Positions 1 to 7,891 of a DNA stretch of 17,063 nt are shown piece by piece (the first letter of the stretch is position 1; every line of letters starts with the position of its first letter). A program made the translations under genes and the position numbers. Below the pieces are notes generated by a model, which was not told the DNA's origin, ran no database searches, and worked only from the letters and a program-made list of their open reading frames with translations. Source of the DNA: Candidatus Rokubacteria bacterium RIFCSPLOWO2_02_FULL_72_37 (GTDB taxonomy: Bacteria; Methylomirabilota; Methylomirabilia; Rokubacteriales; CSP1-6); assembly GCA_001790315.1 (NCBI GenBank), contig MGCE01000015.1, positions 1 to 17,063 of the forward strand. The letters are read 5' to 3'.

Positions 1-1158
1 CGGCGCCAGGTTGGCGAGGACGGCGAGGTCGGTCGAGTGCATCAGGATGACCGGCGTGCCGTCGTAGCCGGCCTCCTTCAGCAGGCCCCGCGCCTTCTCG
101 AAGTTCGACTCGAGCAGGCCGTCCATTCCCTTGGTCGTCGCCAGCGGCGAGCCGCACGGGAAGAACGACTTGCAGGTCTTGTAGAAGGCCGGGTCGCCGA
201 TGACCGCCTTGAGGAAGTCCTCCTGGTTGAACGCGTAGAAGACGGCCTGGCGCACCTTCACGTTGTCGAAGGGCTTGTGGATCGAGTTGAAGCGGAACGT
301 GTACTGGTTGCCGAGCGGGTTCAGGCTCACCAGCCGCACGTTGGCGTCCTGCTTGAGCACCGGGTAGAGGTCGTGCGGCGGCGACTCGAGGTAGTCGACC
401 TCGCCGGCCAGCAGCGCGTTGATCGCGGTCTGGTGGTCGGGGATCCACTTCCACTCCACGCGGTCGACCTTCACGACCTTCCCGCCGGCGAGGCCCGAGG
501 CCGGCTCCGGGCGGGGCTTGTACTTGCCGAACTTCACGTAGACGGCCTTGTCGCCCGGCTTCCACTCTTCTTTCTTGAAGACGAACGGGCCGGAACCGGT
601 GAAGTCCGAGATCTGGGTGTTCGGATCCGTCTCCGCGACCCGCTTGGGCATCATGAACGGCACGTTCGAGCTCGGCTTGCCGAGCGCGCCGAGCACGAGG
701 CCCGTCGGCTCCTTGAGCACGATGCGGAACGTCTTCGGGTTGACGACCTGCAGCTCCTTGACGAAGCCCATCATCTTCTGCGCCATCGAGTCCTTCGCCG
801 CCCACCGCTTGATCGAGGCGACGCAGTCCTCCGCCGTGACGGGTTTGCCGTCGTGCCAGAGGAGCCCGTCGCGAAGCGTCATCGTGTAGGTGAGCCGGTC
901 GGCGCTCACGTCGTACTTGTCGACCATCTGCGGCCGCACCTCGCCCTTCGCGTCCATCGCGAAGAGCGTGTCGTAGACCATGTACCCGTGGTTGCGCACG
1001 ATGTACGCGGTGGTCCAGATCGGGTCCACGATCTTCAGGTCGGAGTGCATGACGACCTTCAGGGTGGTCTCCGCCAGCGCTGGCGGCGCCGGCGCGGCGA
1101 CGATGCCGAACGCGGTTATGAGCGCGAGCGCGATTGCCAGTCGTCGTACAGAACTCAT
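1..1158 (-). CDS. ABC transporter substrate-binding protein, family 5 (peptide/opine/nickel type), C-terminus missing
   Basis: The reverse strand is open from ATG 1158 to the window edge: 386 codons with no stop, so the C-terminal part lies outside. Residues 1-29 form a Sec signal peptide: an SSVRR basic start, a hydrophobic core and an ALA cleavage motif at 27-29. The mature part follows the SBP_bac_5 (DppA/OppA) pattern: an early VDPIWTT segment, then LRDGLLWHDGKPVTAEDCVASIKR, a hallmark of this fold, and later GSGPFVFKK, VDRVEWKWIPD and NVKVRQAVFYAF. Such periplasmic proteins deliver peptides or other small solutes to a two-permease, two-ATPase importer, whose genes would be expected beyond the left edge. 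An AGGAGG box (1164-1169) lies 5 nt from the ATG. The ligand cannot be told from sequence. The gene is divergent from the amidase. Confidence 0.93.
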   Translation of the reverse strand, partial: MSSVRRLAIALALITAFGIVAAPAPPALAETTLKVVMHSDLKIVDPIWTTAYIVRNHGYMVYDTLFAMDAKGEVRPQMVDKYDVSADRLTYTMTLRDGLLWHDGKPVTAEDCVASIKRWAAKDSMAQKMMGFVKELQVVNPKTFRIVLKEPTGLVLGALGKPSSNVPFMMPKRVAETDPNTQISDFTGSGPFVFKKEEWKPGDKAVYVKFGKYKPRPEPASGLAGGKVVKVDRVEWKWIPDHQTAINALLAGEVDYLESPPHDLYPVLKQDANVRLVSLNPLGNQYTFRFNSIHKPFDNVKVRQAVFYAFNQEDFLKAVIGDPAFYKTCKSFFPCGSPLATTKGMDGLLESNFEKARGLLKEAGYDGTPVILMHSTDLAVLANLAP

Positions 1159-1218
1159 AGACGCCTCCTGTGAGGGTGCTCAGCGCCCGCGCACATCCGA
1201 GCGCGGCGACGGTGCGAC

Positions 1219-1248
1219 GACATAATCACAGGCGGCTCCGCATGTCAA
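1219..1248 (-). promoter_or_regulatory. Sigma70-type promoter of the family 5 binding-protein gene
   Basis: On the minus strand a perfect TTGACA (1248-1243) is followed after 18 nt by TATGTC (1224-1219). Transcription would start near 1212, giving a leader of about 53 nt that carries the AGGAGG site. The -10 box is only a partial match and the spacer is one base long, so the exact -10 register is uncertain. Confidence 0.5.
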
Positions 1249-1262
1249 CGCGCGGCGGGTGG

Positions 1263-1268
1263 TAAGAT
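1263..1268 (+). promoter_or_regulatory. -10 box TAAGAT, probable leaderless promoter of the amidase gene
   Basis: TAAGAT ends 8 nt before ATG 1277, so a transcript would begin at or next to the start codon. There is no Shine-Dalgarno sequence and no recognisable -35 box at 17 nt. The same layout recurs at 8569, 12182 and, on the minus strand, 12168. It favours ATG 1277 over the in-frame GTG at 1259. Confidence 0.5.
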
Positions 1269-1276
1269 CGCGGGCC

Positions 1277-2686
1277 ATGGACAGCCAGCTCTGGCGCTGG
1301 GACGCCGGCGCCCTCGCCGCCGCCATCCGCGCGCGCCGGGTCTCGAGCCGGGAGGCGACCGCGTCGGTCCTCGCGCGCCTCGAGGCCGTCAACCCCGCGC
1401 TCAACGCGGTGACGGTCGTGCTGGCCGATCAGGCGCTGGCGGCCGCGGATCGGGCCGACGAGGCCGTCCGGCGCGGCGAGGCGCTCGGTGCGCTGCACGG
1501 CGTGCCGGTGACGATCAAGGAGAACGTGGACCAGGCGGAGACCGCGACCACGAACGGTATCGTGGCCTTCAAGGACCTGATCGCCACCAGCGACAGCCCG
1601 CAGGTCGCCAGCTGGCGGCGCTCCGGCGCCGTCATCGTCGGGCGCACCAACACGCCGGGCTTCAGCGTGCGCTGGCACACCGATAACGCGCTGCGCGGGC
1701 GCACGTTCAATCCGTGGGCGCGCGACCGGACGCCCGGCGGCTCGAGCGGCGGCGCCGGCGCCGCGCTGGCGGCCGGCATCGCGCCCCTCGCCCACGGCAA
1801 CGACCTCGGCGGCTCGATCCGCTACCCGGCGTACTGCTGCGGCGTCGCGGGCATCCGGCCGACGCTCGGGCGCGTGCCCGCGTACAACGCGACGGCGCCG
1901 GAGGAGCGACCGCCAGCCGTGCAGCTCATGTCCGTGCAGGGTCCGATGGCCCGGCGCGTCGCCGACGTGCGGGTGGGCCTCGCCGCGATGGCCACCCCCG
2001 ATCCGCGCGACCCGTGGTGGGTCCCCGCCCCGCTCGAGGGGCCGCCCGTCGCGCGCCCGATCAGGGTCGCCCTCACGGTGGATCCCGCCGCGCAGGGCGT
2101 CCACCCCGACGTCGCCGACGCGGTCGGGCGCGCGGGCCGGGCGCTCGCCGACGCCGGCTACGCCGTGGAGGAGGTCGAGCCGCCCGACGTAGCCGGCGTC
2201 GCGCGCTGCTGGGCGGCGCTCGTCGTCAACGAGATGCGCCACGTGATGCGGCCGTACATCCAGAAGTACGGCGACGAGGACCTCAAGCGCGCCGTGGACC
2301 TGACGCTCGCGGCCGTCCCCGACGTAGGACTGGACGGATACCTCAAAGCGCTCGCCGGGCGCGCGAAGCACCTGCGCGAGTGGACGCTCTTCCTCGAGCG
2401 CTATCCGCTCGTGGTCGGGCCCGTCTCGACCGAGCCGCCCTTCACGGTCGGCTTCGATGTCGCGAGCGCCGAGGAGACCGCGCGGGTGCTGCGCGCCCAG
2501 CGCCTCCTGGTGGCGGTCAACGGGCTCGGCCTGCCCGCCGCGGCCGTACCGACCGGCCTCGCGGCGGGCGTACCCCTCGGCGTGCAGGTGATCGGCGCAC
2601 GCTATCGCGAGGACCTCTGCCTCGACGCCGCCGAGGTGATCGAGGCACGCCAGCCACTCCCGACGCCGATCGATCCGGTCGGCTGA
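1277..2686 (+). CDS. Amidase (amidase signature family)
   Basis: A 469-residue protein of the amidase signature superfamily, which hydrolyses amides to acid and ammonia; relatives include GatA, fatty acid amide hydrolase and aryl/acyl amidases. The Ser-cisSer-Lys triad is complete with family spacing: K81 in VPVTIKEN, S156 in GGSSGG and S180 in LGGSIR, the same 75- and 24-residue intervals as in fatty acid amide hydrolase. It is somewhat shorter than GatA, and no gatB or gatC lies nearby, so a role in tRNA amidation is unlikely; the substrate is unknown. The start is set at ATG 1277 because of the -10 box 8 nt upstream; GTG 1259 would add six residues. RidA follows after 23 nt, suggesting co-transcription in nitrogen-compound breakdown (inference). 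Confidence 0.93.
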   Translation: MDSQLWRWDAGALAAAIRARRVSSREATASVLARLEAVNPALNAVTVVLADQALAAADRADEAVRRGEALGALHGVPVTIKENVDQAETATTNGIVAFKDLIATSDSPQVASWRRSGAVIVGRTNTPGFSVRWHTDNALRGRTFNPWARDRTPGGSSGGAGAALAAGIAPLAHGNDLGGSIRYPAYCCGVAGIRPTLGRVPAYNATAPEERPPAVQLMSVQGPMARRVADVRVGLAAMATPDPRDPWWVPAPLEGPPVARPIRVALTVDPAAQGVHPDVADAVGRAGRALADAGYAVEEVEPPDVAGVARCWAALVVNEMRHVMRPYIQKYGDEDLKRAVDLTLAAVPDVGLDGYLKALAGRAKHLREWTLFLERYPLVVGPVSTEPPFTVGFDVASAEETARVLRAQRLLVAVNGLGLPAAAVPTGLAAGVPLGVQVIGARYREDLCLDAAEVIEARQPLPTPIDPVG

Positions 2687-2709
2687 GCCCTGTCCGAGGA
2701 GGACGCCCG

Positions 2710-3099
2710 GTGGCCACAAAATCCGCGGTCCGCACCGATCGTGCGCCCGCGCCCGTCGAGGGCGCGCCGTATTCCCAGGCCATCCGCTGCGGCGACCTCG
2801 TCTTCGTCTCGGGCCAGCTCCCGCTCGCGCCCGGCGCGGGCGAGGTCGTCGGCGCGACGATCGAGACGCAGACCGAGCAGGTCATGGCGAACCTCCGCGC
2901 GATCCTGGAGGCCGCCGGCAGCGGTCTCGATCGGCTCGTGCGGACCACGGTGTTCCTGGCGAGCCACGAGCACTTCGCGGGGATGAACGAGGTCTACCGC
3001 CGCCACGTGGGCGCCGTCCCGCCGGCCCGCTCGACCGTCGCCGTCAAGGACTTCCCGCGGGGCATCCTCCTCGAGATCGACGCGATCGCGCATCTGTGA
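2710..3099 (+). CDS. RidA family reactive-intermediate deaminase
   Basis: A 129-residue single-domain protein of the RidA/YjgF/UK114 family: trimeric enzymes that hydrolyse reactive enamines and imines released by PLP enzymes or amino-acid oxidases, giving a ketoacid and ammonia. The key family residues are visible: R107 in PPARSTV, which binds the substrate carboxylate, E122 in LLEIDAIA, and Y21 in APYSQAI. This makes it an active RidA-type member rather than an arginine-less Rid subgroup. The start is GTG 2710: GAGGAGG (2696-2702) lies 7 nt upstream, and the first residues after it already belong to the fold. It sits 23 nt after the amidase and 4 nt before the transglutaminase-like gene, so the three are probably one unit. 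An imine-forming step upstream of it is not visible in the window. Confidence 0.93.
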   Translation: MATKSAVRTDRAPAPVEGAPYSQAIRCGDLVFVSGQLPLAPGAGEVVGATIETQTEQVMANLRAILEAAGSGLDRLVRTTVFLASHEHFAGMNEVYRRHVGAVPPARSTVAVKDFPRGILLEIDAIAHL

Positions 3100-3103
3100 C
3101 AGG

Positions 3104-3790
3104 ATGGAGGGCGTGACCGAGCTCGCGCGCTATCTCGCCCCCGGGCCGTTCGTCGACAGTGACGATCCGGACGTCCGGGCGTTCGCCGAGAAGACGGCGC
3201 GCGACGCGGACGGCGCCCTGGCGCAGGCCCTCACGCTCTACTACGCCGTCCGCGACGAGATCCTCTACGATCCCTACTACGTCGGCGCCGACCGCGCCTA
3301 CTTCCGCGCGAGCGACTGCCTGCGCGTCGGGCGCGGCTTCTGCATCCCGAAGGCCGCCCTGCTCGCCGCCGCGGCGCGCGCCCTCGGCATCCCGGCGCGC
3401 GTCGGCTACGCCGACGTGCGCAACCACCTCACCACCCGGCGGCTCGCCGAGCTGGTCGGCGGTGACCTCTACGTCTGGCACGGCTACACCGAGCTCCGCC
3501 TCGAGGGCCGCTGGGTGAAGGCCACGCCGGCCTTCAACCTGAGCCTCTGCGAGCGGTTCGGCGTGCGCCCGCTCGAGTTCGACGGGCGCCGGGACTCGCT
3601 CTTCCACGAGTTCGACCGCGCGGGCCGGCGCCACATGGAGTACGTCCGCGACCGCGGCCACTACGCGGACGTCCCGTACGAGGCCATCGTCGCCGACTTC
3701 GACCGCGCGCACCCCCGCTGGCTCTCCCTGCGCGCGGGCGGCGGCCGCGCGGACTTCGCGCGCGAAGCCTCCACCGAATCCTCCGGCTAG
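3104..3790 (+). CDS. Transglutaminase-like cysteine-peptidase-fold protein
   Basis: A 228-residue cytoplasmic protein (no signal peptide or membrane segment) with the transglutaminase-like core. The expected cysteine is C80 in GRGFCIPKAALL, followed by IPARVGYADVRNH, and the histidine is H126 in VWHGYTELRLEG. The third catalytic position, normally Asp in a W-x-x-x-D-P motif, reads WVKATP, with T141 where Asp would be. The following AFN, the LEFDG segment (~157-161) and the MEYVRDRG segment look like a conserved subfamily pattern, from memory of such proteins. Members of the superfamily are proteases or amidases more often than true transglutaminases; the substrate here is unknown. The ATG lies 4 nt after the RidA stop, with a poor ribosome site, so translational coupling is likely. 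Confidence 0.85.
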   Translation: MEGVTELARYLAPGPFVDSDDPDVRAFAEKTARDADGALAQALTLYYAVRDEILYDPYYVGADRAYFRASDCLRVGRGFCIPKAALLAAAARALGIPARVGYADVRNHLTTRRLAELVGGDLYVWHGYTELRLEGRWVKATPAFNLSLCERFGVRPLEFDGRRDSLFHEFDRAGRRHMEYVRDRGHYADVPYEAIVADFDRAHPRWLSLRAGGGRADFAREASTESSG

Positions 3791-3827
3791 CACCCGCGCG
3801 GCCGATCTTTCGTTCCCGCGGCAGGTG

Positions 3828-3836
3828 TGCTATGCC
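3828..3836 (+). promoter_or_regulatory. Extended -10 promoter candidate for the ABC importer operon
   Basis: TGCTATGCC carries the TG of an extended -10 followed by TATGCC (3831-3836). A weak -35 candidate TTTCGT (3808-3813) sits 17 nt upstream. The leader to ATG 3897 would be about 54 nt and includes AGGGAG (3881-3886), 10 nt from the start. It is the best candidate in this 106-bp gap; I see no clear terminator after the preceding gene. Confidence 0.35.
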
Positions 3837-3896
3837 TCGTGCGGTTGACCGAGGGGCACGCGACTAACGCGCCGCACCAGAGGGAGCGACCCGACC

Positions 3897-4940
3897 ATGT
3901 CCATCGCACGCCCGACGTTCCTGGCAGTGCTCGTCGCCGCCGTCCTGCTCGCGCTCGGCTCGTCCGTCTCCGCCTTCGAGGGCGAGGGGCCGCTCTACGA
4001 GGCCGCGAAGAAGGAGGGGGCGCTGACCTGGTACACCGCCCACTACAACTCGGACACCGCGGCGGCGGTGTGCGCCGGTTTCGAGAAGAAGTACGCCGGC
4101 ATCAAGTGCAACTACATCCGCACGACGGCCCAGGTCGCCTACCAGCGGCTCGCCCAGGACCAGAAGGCCGGCATCGCGGCTGCGTCGGTCATCAGCTCGA
4201 CGGACATCGGCCACTACGGCCGGATGAAGAAGGACGGCTGGCTCGTGGCGTACCGGCCGAAGAGCCTGAGCGACCTCATCGACGCCTTCAAGCCGTTCAA
4301 CGACCCCGAGGACATGTACGTGATCACGGCCGCGGGCCTCGTGCTGCTCACCTACAACACGAGCCTCGTGTCGGCGGCGGACGCGCCGAAGAAGTGGACG
4401 GACCTGCTCGACCCGAAGTGGAAGGGCAAGGTCTCGATCGGGCACCCGGGCTTCAGCGGTTACGTCGGCACGTGGGTGGTCCAGATGCGCAAGCTCTACG
4501 GCTGGGACTACTTCAAGAAGCTGGAGCTGAACAAGCCGCGGATCGGGCGCTCGATCAACGACACGGTGACGATGCTCAACGCCAAGGAGAGCTGGGTCGC
4601 CGCCGGGCCGTCCGCGACCACGCTGCAGAGCCGCGACAAGGGCAACCCGGTGGCCGTGGTCTATCCGGAGGACGGGGCGCTGCTGATGATCTCGCCGTCG
4701 GGCATCCTCAAGAACGCGCCCGCGCCGAACGCGGCGAGGCTGTTCATGGAGTACCTGCTGAGCAAGGAATGCAACGAGATCATGGTCAAGCTCCGGAACG
4801 ACTCGGTCAACAAGCACGTCCAGCCGCTGCCCGGCGCCAAGTCGCTGGCGGACGTGAAGACGATCCGGCCCACCTACGAGGAGATCCTCAAGGGCATCCC
4901 CGAGGTGAAGGAGCAGTTCCGGGACACGTTCGGCATCTGA
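3897..4940 (+). CDS. ABC transporter substrate-binding protein (iron(III)/polyamine/thiamine type)
   Basis: A 347-residue secreted binding protein. Residues 1-26 are a signal peptide ending in VSA, with the mature protein starting FEGEG. The mature part has the type II periplasmic binding-protein pattern of the Fe(III)/2-aminoethylphosphonate/thiamine group: EGALTWYTAHY near the N-terminus, FEKKYAGIKCNYIR, then YNTSLV, WTDLLDPKWKGKVSIGHPG and ARLFMEYLLSKECNEIM. It heads a three-gene importer operon; the permease starts 1 nt after its stop. Capture of a small anion, metal complex or organic cation outside the membrane is the expected role. Tyrosines near the expected iron site are present, but I cannot tell iron from other ligands. 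The AGGGAG ribosome site has a slightly long 10-nt spacer. Confidence 0.92.
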   Translation: MSIARPTFLAVLVAAVLLALGSSVSAFEGEGPLYEAAKKEGALTWYTAHYNSDTAAAVCAGFEKKYAGIKCNYIRTTAQVAYQRLAQDQKAGIAAASVISSTDIGHYGRMKKDGWLVAYRPKSLSDLIDAFKPFNDPEDMYVITAAGLVLLTYNTSLVSAADAPKKWTDLLDPKWKGKVSIGHPGFSGYVGTWVVQMRKLYGWDYFKKLELNKPRIGRSINDTVTMLNAKESWVAAGPSATTLQSRDKGNPVAVVYPEDGALLMISPSGILKNAPAPNAARLFMEYLLSKECNEIMVKLRNDSVNKHVQPLPGAKSLADVKTIRPTYEEILKGIPEVKEQFRDTFGI

Positions 4941-4941
4941 G

Positions 4942-6663
4942 ATGAGCACGGCGGCCGAGGCCCGGAGCTACCGGCTCCGCTGGCGGCACCTGGACAAGTC
5001 GCTCTTCGTCTGGGTCCTCCTGATCGGCGTGCTGCTCGTGCTCGTGATCAACCCGCTCGCGCGCCTGCTCTGGGCGAGCTTCCAGGACGGCGAGACGGGC
5101 GCGCTCACGCTCGGCAACTACGCGGTGGCCTACGGCCGCTGGCGCTACCTGGAGGCGCTGGGCAACTCCCTCGTCCTGGGGGTGGCCGTCGCGGCGCTGT
5201 GCACGGTCTTCGGCGTCCCCATGGCGTGGGCGGTCTCGCGCACGGACATGCCGGGCAAGGGCCTGGTGTGGGCGGCCATCCTCGGGACCTTCATCATGCC
5301 CTCGTACCTCGGGGCCGTCGCCTGGATCCTGCTGGCGGGGCCGAACGCCGGCTGGCTGAACCGTGCCTGGATGGCCCTCACCGGAACCGCCGCGGGGCCG
5401 CTCGACGTCTACACGATGTCGGGGCTGGTCCTGATCGTCGCCTGTTATTCGTTCCCGTACATGTTCGTGTTCACGCGCTCGGCGCTCGACTTGATCTCGT
5501 CCGAGATGGAGGAGGCCGCCGCCACGCTCGGCGCGGGCGTCGTGCGCACGACGCTGCGGGTCACGCTGCCCCTCACCCTTCCGGCGATCCTGGGCGCGTT
5601 CATCGTGGAGTTCCTCGAGGCGATCGCGCTCTTCGGCGCGCCCGCCCTGATCGCCCTGCCCGGGCGGTTCCAGGTGATGACCACGATGCTGTGGCAGTTC
5701 TTCGAGTTCCCGCCCAAGGTGGAAGTGGCCGCCGCCTACGCGATGCCGCTCCTGGTCATCACGGTGGTCCTCTTCTGGCTGCAGCGGCGCATCATCGCGC
5801 GCAAGGGCTTCGTGGCGCTCACGGGCAAGGGGGGCGAGCGCCGGCCGCTGCGGCTCGGCGCCTGGCGCTGGCCGATGCTCGGCTACTGCCTCTTCGTGAC
5901 CTCGCTCTCGTTCTTCCTGCCGATGCTCGTCGTGCTGCACGCGGCCTTCGCGAAGGCCTGGGGGCGCGGCGTCGCGCTCGACAACGTCACCCTGCACAAT
6001 CTGAAGTTCGTCCTGTTCGACCAGAGCACGACCCAGGCGGCCACGATCCACACGTTCGTCTACGGCGGAACCTCGGCCGCGTTCGCCCTCGGGCTCGCGC
6101 TCGCGATCGCCTACATCGTCCACCGCCGGCTCGTGCCGTTCGGCGGCACGCTCTCGTACATCGCCATGGCGCCGTTCGTCATTCCGGGCATCGTCCTGGC
6201 GATCGGCTTCTACGCGGCGTACACGACCCGGCCCCTCGTGCTCTACGGCACGGCCTGGATCCTCATCCTGGCCTTCACGACCCGCTTCCTGCCCATCGCC
6301 TACGCGAACAGCGATGCCGCCATCCGGAGCGTGAACCCGGAGCTCGAGGACGCGGTGCGGATCCTCGGCGGCAGCCGCCGGCTCGCCATGCGCCGGGTCC
6401 TGGCGCCCCTGCTCAAGCGCGGGCTGGCCGGCGCCTTCATCCTGGTGTTCATCCCGGCCACCCGGGAGCTCAGCTCGGCCATCTTCCTCTACACGACCGG
6501 CACCCAGGTGCTCTCGGTGCTCCTGTTCGACAAGAGCGACGAGGGGAACTTCGAGATCCTGTCCTCGATCGGCCTCATCCTCGTGGTGATCACGGTCGTG
6601 CTGGTGATGCTCGGCTTCCGGCTCGTGGGCCGGGACTTCATGCTCAAGCGGACGACGGCGTGA
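4942..6663 (+). CDS. ABC transporter permease, fused two-half type (FbpB/AfuB-like)
   Basis: A 573-residue inner-membrane protein made of two binding-protein-dependent transport permease halves in one chain, about six hydrophobic segments each. The first long segment (~24-46, WVLLIGVLLVLVIN) follows a basic N-terminus. The cytoplasmic EAA loops that contact the ATPase are visible: the first is E191-A192-A193 followed by TLGAG and LPLTLPAIL. The second, at about 469-491 (EDAVRILGG, VLAPLLKRG), is a degenerate copy. This fused layout is typical of iron(III)-type importers, whereas many relatives have two separate permeases. The ATG lies 1 nt after the binding-protein stop with no clear ribosome site, so translation is probably coupled. 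The downstream ATPase overlaps by 4 bp (GTGA). Confidence 0.94.
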   Translation: MSTAAEARSYRLRWRHLDKSLFVWVLLIGVLLVLVINPLARLLWASFQDGETGALTLGNYAVAYGRWRYLEALGNSLVLGVAVAALCTVFGVPMAWAVSRTDMPGKGLVWAAILGTFIMPSYLGAVAWILLAGPNAGWLNRAWMALTGTAAGPLDVYTMSGLVLIVACYSFPYMFVFTRSALDLISSEMEEAAATLGAGVVRTTLRVTLPLTLPAILGAFIVEFLEAIALFGAPALIALPGRFQVMTTMLWQFFEFPPKVEVAAAYAMPLLVITVVLFWLQRRIIARKGFVALTGKGGERRPLRLGAWRWPMLGYCLFVTSLSFFLPMLVVLHAAFAKAWGRGVALDNVTLHNLKFVLFDQSTTQAATIHTFVYGGTSAAFALGLALAIAYIVHRRLVPFGGTLSYIAMAPFVIPGIVLAIGFYAAYTTRPLVLYGTAWILILAFTTRFLPIAYANSDAAIRSVNPELEDAVRILGGSRRLAMRRVLAPLLKRGLAGAFILVFIPATRELSSAIFLYTTGTQVLSVLLFDKSDEGNFEILSSIGLILVVITVVLVMLGFRLVGRDFMLKRTTA

Positions 6664-7730
6664 CCCGGCTGACCCTCCGCGATCTCACCTGCCGCTTCGG
6701 GACGTTCACCGCCGTCGACGGCGTGAACCTCGCGCTCGAGCAGGGCGAGTTCGTCTCACTGCTCGGGCCGTCCGGCTGCGGCAAGACCACCACGCTCCGC
6801 ATGATCGCCGGCTTGCTCGATCCGACCGAGGGCACCATCGAGATGGACGGCCAGCTGATCTCCTCGCCGGCGTCCGCGCTGCCGCCCGAGAAGCGCAACA
6901 TGTCGATGATCTTCCAGAGCTACGCCATCTGGCCCAATATGACGGTGGCCCAGAACGTGGGCTTCGGCCTCGAGGTGCGCCGCCTCCCCCGCCGCGAGAT
7001 CGACGCCAAGGTGCGCCAGATCCTCGACGTCGTGCGGATGGCGCACCTGCGCGACCGCTACCCGGCCGAGCTCTCGGGCGGCCAGCAGCAGCGGGTCGCG
7101 CTCGCGCGCGCGATCGTGGTGCAGCCCGCCGTGCTGCTGCTGGACGAGCCGCTCTCGAACCTGGACGCGAACCTCCGCGAGGAGATGCGCTACGAGATCC
7201 GGCGTCTGCACGACGAGTTTCACATCACGACGGTCTACGTCACCCACGACCAGGCGGAGGCCATGGTGACCTCGGATCGCATCGCCGTCATGAACCAGGG
7301 CCGCATCGAGCAGGTGGACGAGCCGCGGGCGCTCTACGCGCGGCCCCGGACACGCTTCGTCGCCGGCTTCATCGGGCGCACCAACTTCCTGGACGGTGAG
7401 GTACGCGGCGAGGAGGTCGTCTTCGACCACTTCTCGATCAAGCTCAGCCGGTTCGCCGACCCCGCAACCCTCTGCGGGCGGGTTTCCTTCTCCCTGCGCC
7501 CGCAGAGCATCCACCTGCACCGGCAGCCCGCGGCCGCGTCGGGCGACACCTGCGTCATCGCCGGCCACGTCGTCCAGCGCGCCTACCTCGGCGAGCACTG
7601 GGACTACGCGGTGCGACCGCGGGAGAGCGCGCTCCAGCTCCGCGTGACGGCGCGGCCGCACGAGGTGTTCGCCGTGGACGAGCCGGTGTGGCTCGAGCTC
7701 GACCCGCGGCAGATGGCGCACATCGTATGA
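6660..7730 (+). CDS. ABC transporter ATP-binding protein with C-terminal TOBE-type domain
   Basis: A 356-residue ATPase that powers the importer encoded just upstream. All nucleotide-binding motifs are intact: Walker A GPSGCGKTT (36-44), a Q-loop in MIFQSYAIWP, signature LSGGQQQR (138-145), Walker B LLLDEP with D162 and catalytic E163, a D-loop SNLD, and H196 in VTHDQAEA. After about residue 240 comes a regulatory OB-fold/TOBE region (FIGRTNFLDGEV, VSFSLRPQSIHL, YLGEHWDYAV) as in the PotA/FbpC/UgpC group. The start is GTG 6660, overlapping the permease stop as GTGA; this places the beta-strand LTLRDLTCRFG directly at the N-terminus as expected. Substrate cannot be assigned from this subunit. 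Its stop overlaps the ATG of the truncated acyl-CoA dehydrogenase fragment. Confidence 0.95.
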   Translation: MTRLTLRDLTCRFGTFTAVDGVNLALEQGEFVSLLGPSGCGKTTTLRMIAGLLDPTEGTIEMDGQLISSPASALPPEKRNMSMIFQSYAIWPNMTVAQNVGFGLEVRRLPRREIDAKVRQILDVVRMAHLRDRYPAELSGGQQQRVALARAIVVQPAVLLLDEPLSNLDANLREEMRYEIRRLHDEFHITTVYVTHDQAEAMVTSDRIAVMNQGRIEQVDEPRALYARPRTRFVAGFIGRTNFLDGEVRGEEVVFDHFSIKLSRFADPATLCGRVSFSLRPQSIHLHRQPAAASGDTCVIAGHVVQRAYLGEHWDYAVRPRESALQLRVTARPHEVFAVDEPVWLELDPRQMAHIV

Positions 7731-7891
7731 GCGAGAGCGAGCCCCTTCGGCGGGCGCGCGCGCTCGCGGCGCAGATCGCGGCCTGCGCCGACCGGATCGA
7801 GGCGGAGCGGCGGCTCCCCGAGCCGCTGCTCGGGGCGCTGATCGACGCGGGCCTCGGTACGGCTCTCGTAGCCCGTGTCAGGCGACAATGA
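7727..7891 (+). pseudogene. Truncated acyl-CoA dehydrogenase N-terminus (remnant at operon end)
   Basis: An ATG overlapping the ATPase stop (ATGA) opens a 54-codon frame. Its residues, RALAAQIAACADRIEAERRL then PEPLLGALIDAGL, match the start of many acyl-CoA dehydrogenases, especially the HpaC/HsaA-like flavin monooxygenase-related ones: two helices with D-x-x-R-x-LP and a DAGL turn, normally followed by LVP and a GG loop. Here the reading decays to GTALVARVRRQ and stops at 7891. The remaining ~330 residues are absent; instead the 3' end of the minus-strand EthD gene begins at 7878. I read this as a fourth operon gene cut by a deletion or rearrangement with a junction near 7865-7878. A genuine 54-residue protein is possible but less likely. 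An assembly join could give the same picture. Confidence 0.6.

Noticed and set aside
37..1173. Long plus-strand open frame opposite the family 5 binding protein
   Set aside because: The minus strand gives a signal peptide and clear SBP_bac_5 motifs with a good ribosome site; the plus-strand frame is Arg/Val/His-rich with no recognisable domain, as expected for an antisense shadow in GC-rich DNA.
3845..3870. TTGACC followed by TAACGC as a promoter before the importer operon
   Set aside because: The spacing is only 14 nt and the second hexamer matches poorly; the extended -10 at 3828-3836 is better.
7810..7835. Overlapping alternative hairpins (GCGGCTC/GAGCCGC and CCCCGAG/CTCGGGG) resembling an attenuator
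   Set aside because: They lie within the acyl-CoA dehydrogenase-like coding remnant and are explained by GC-rich Arg/Leu/Pro/Glu codons; no leader peptide or T-tract is near.
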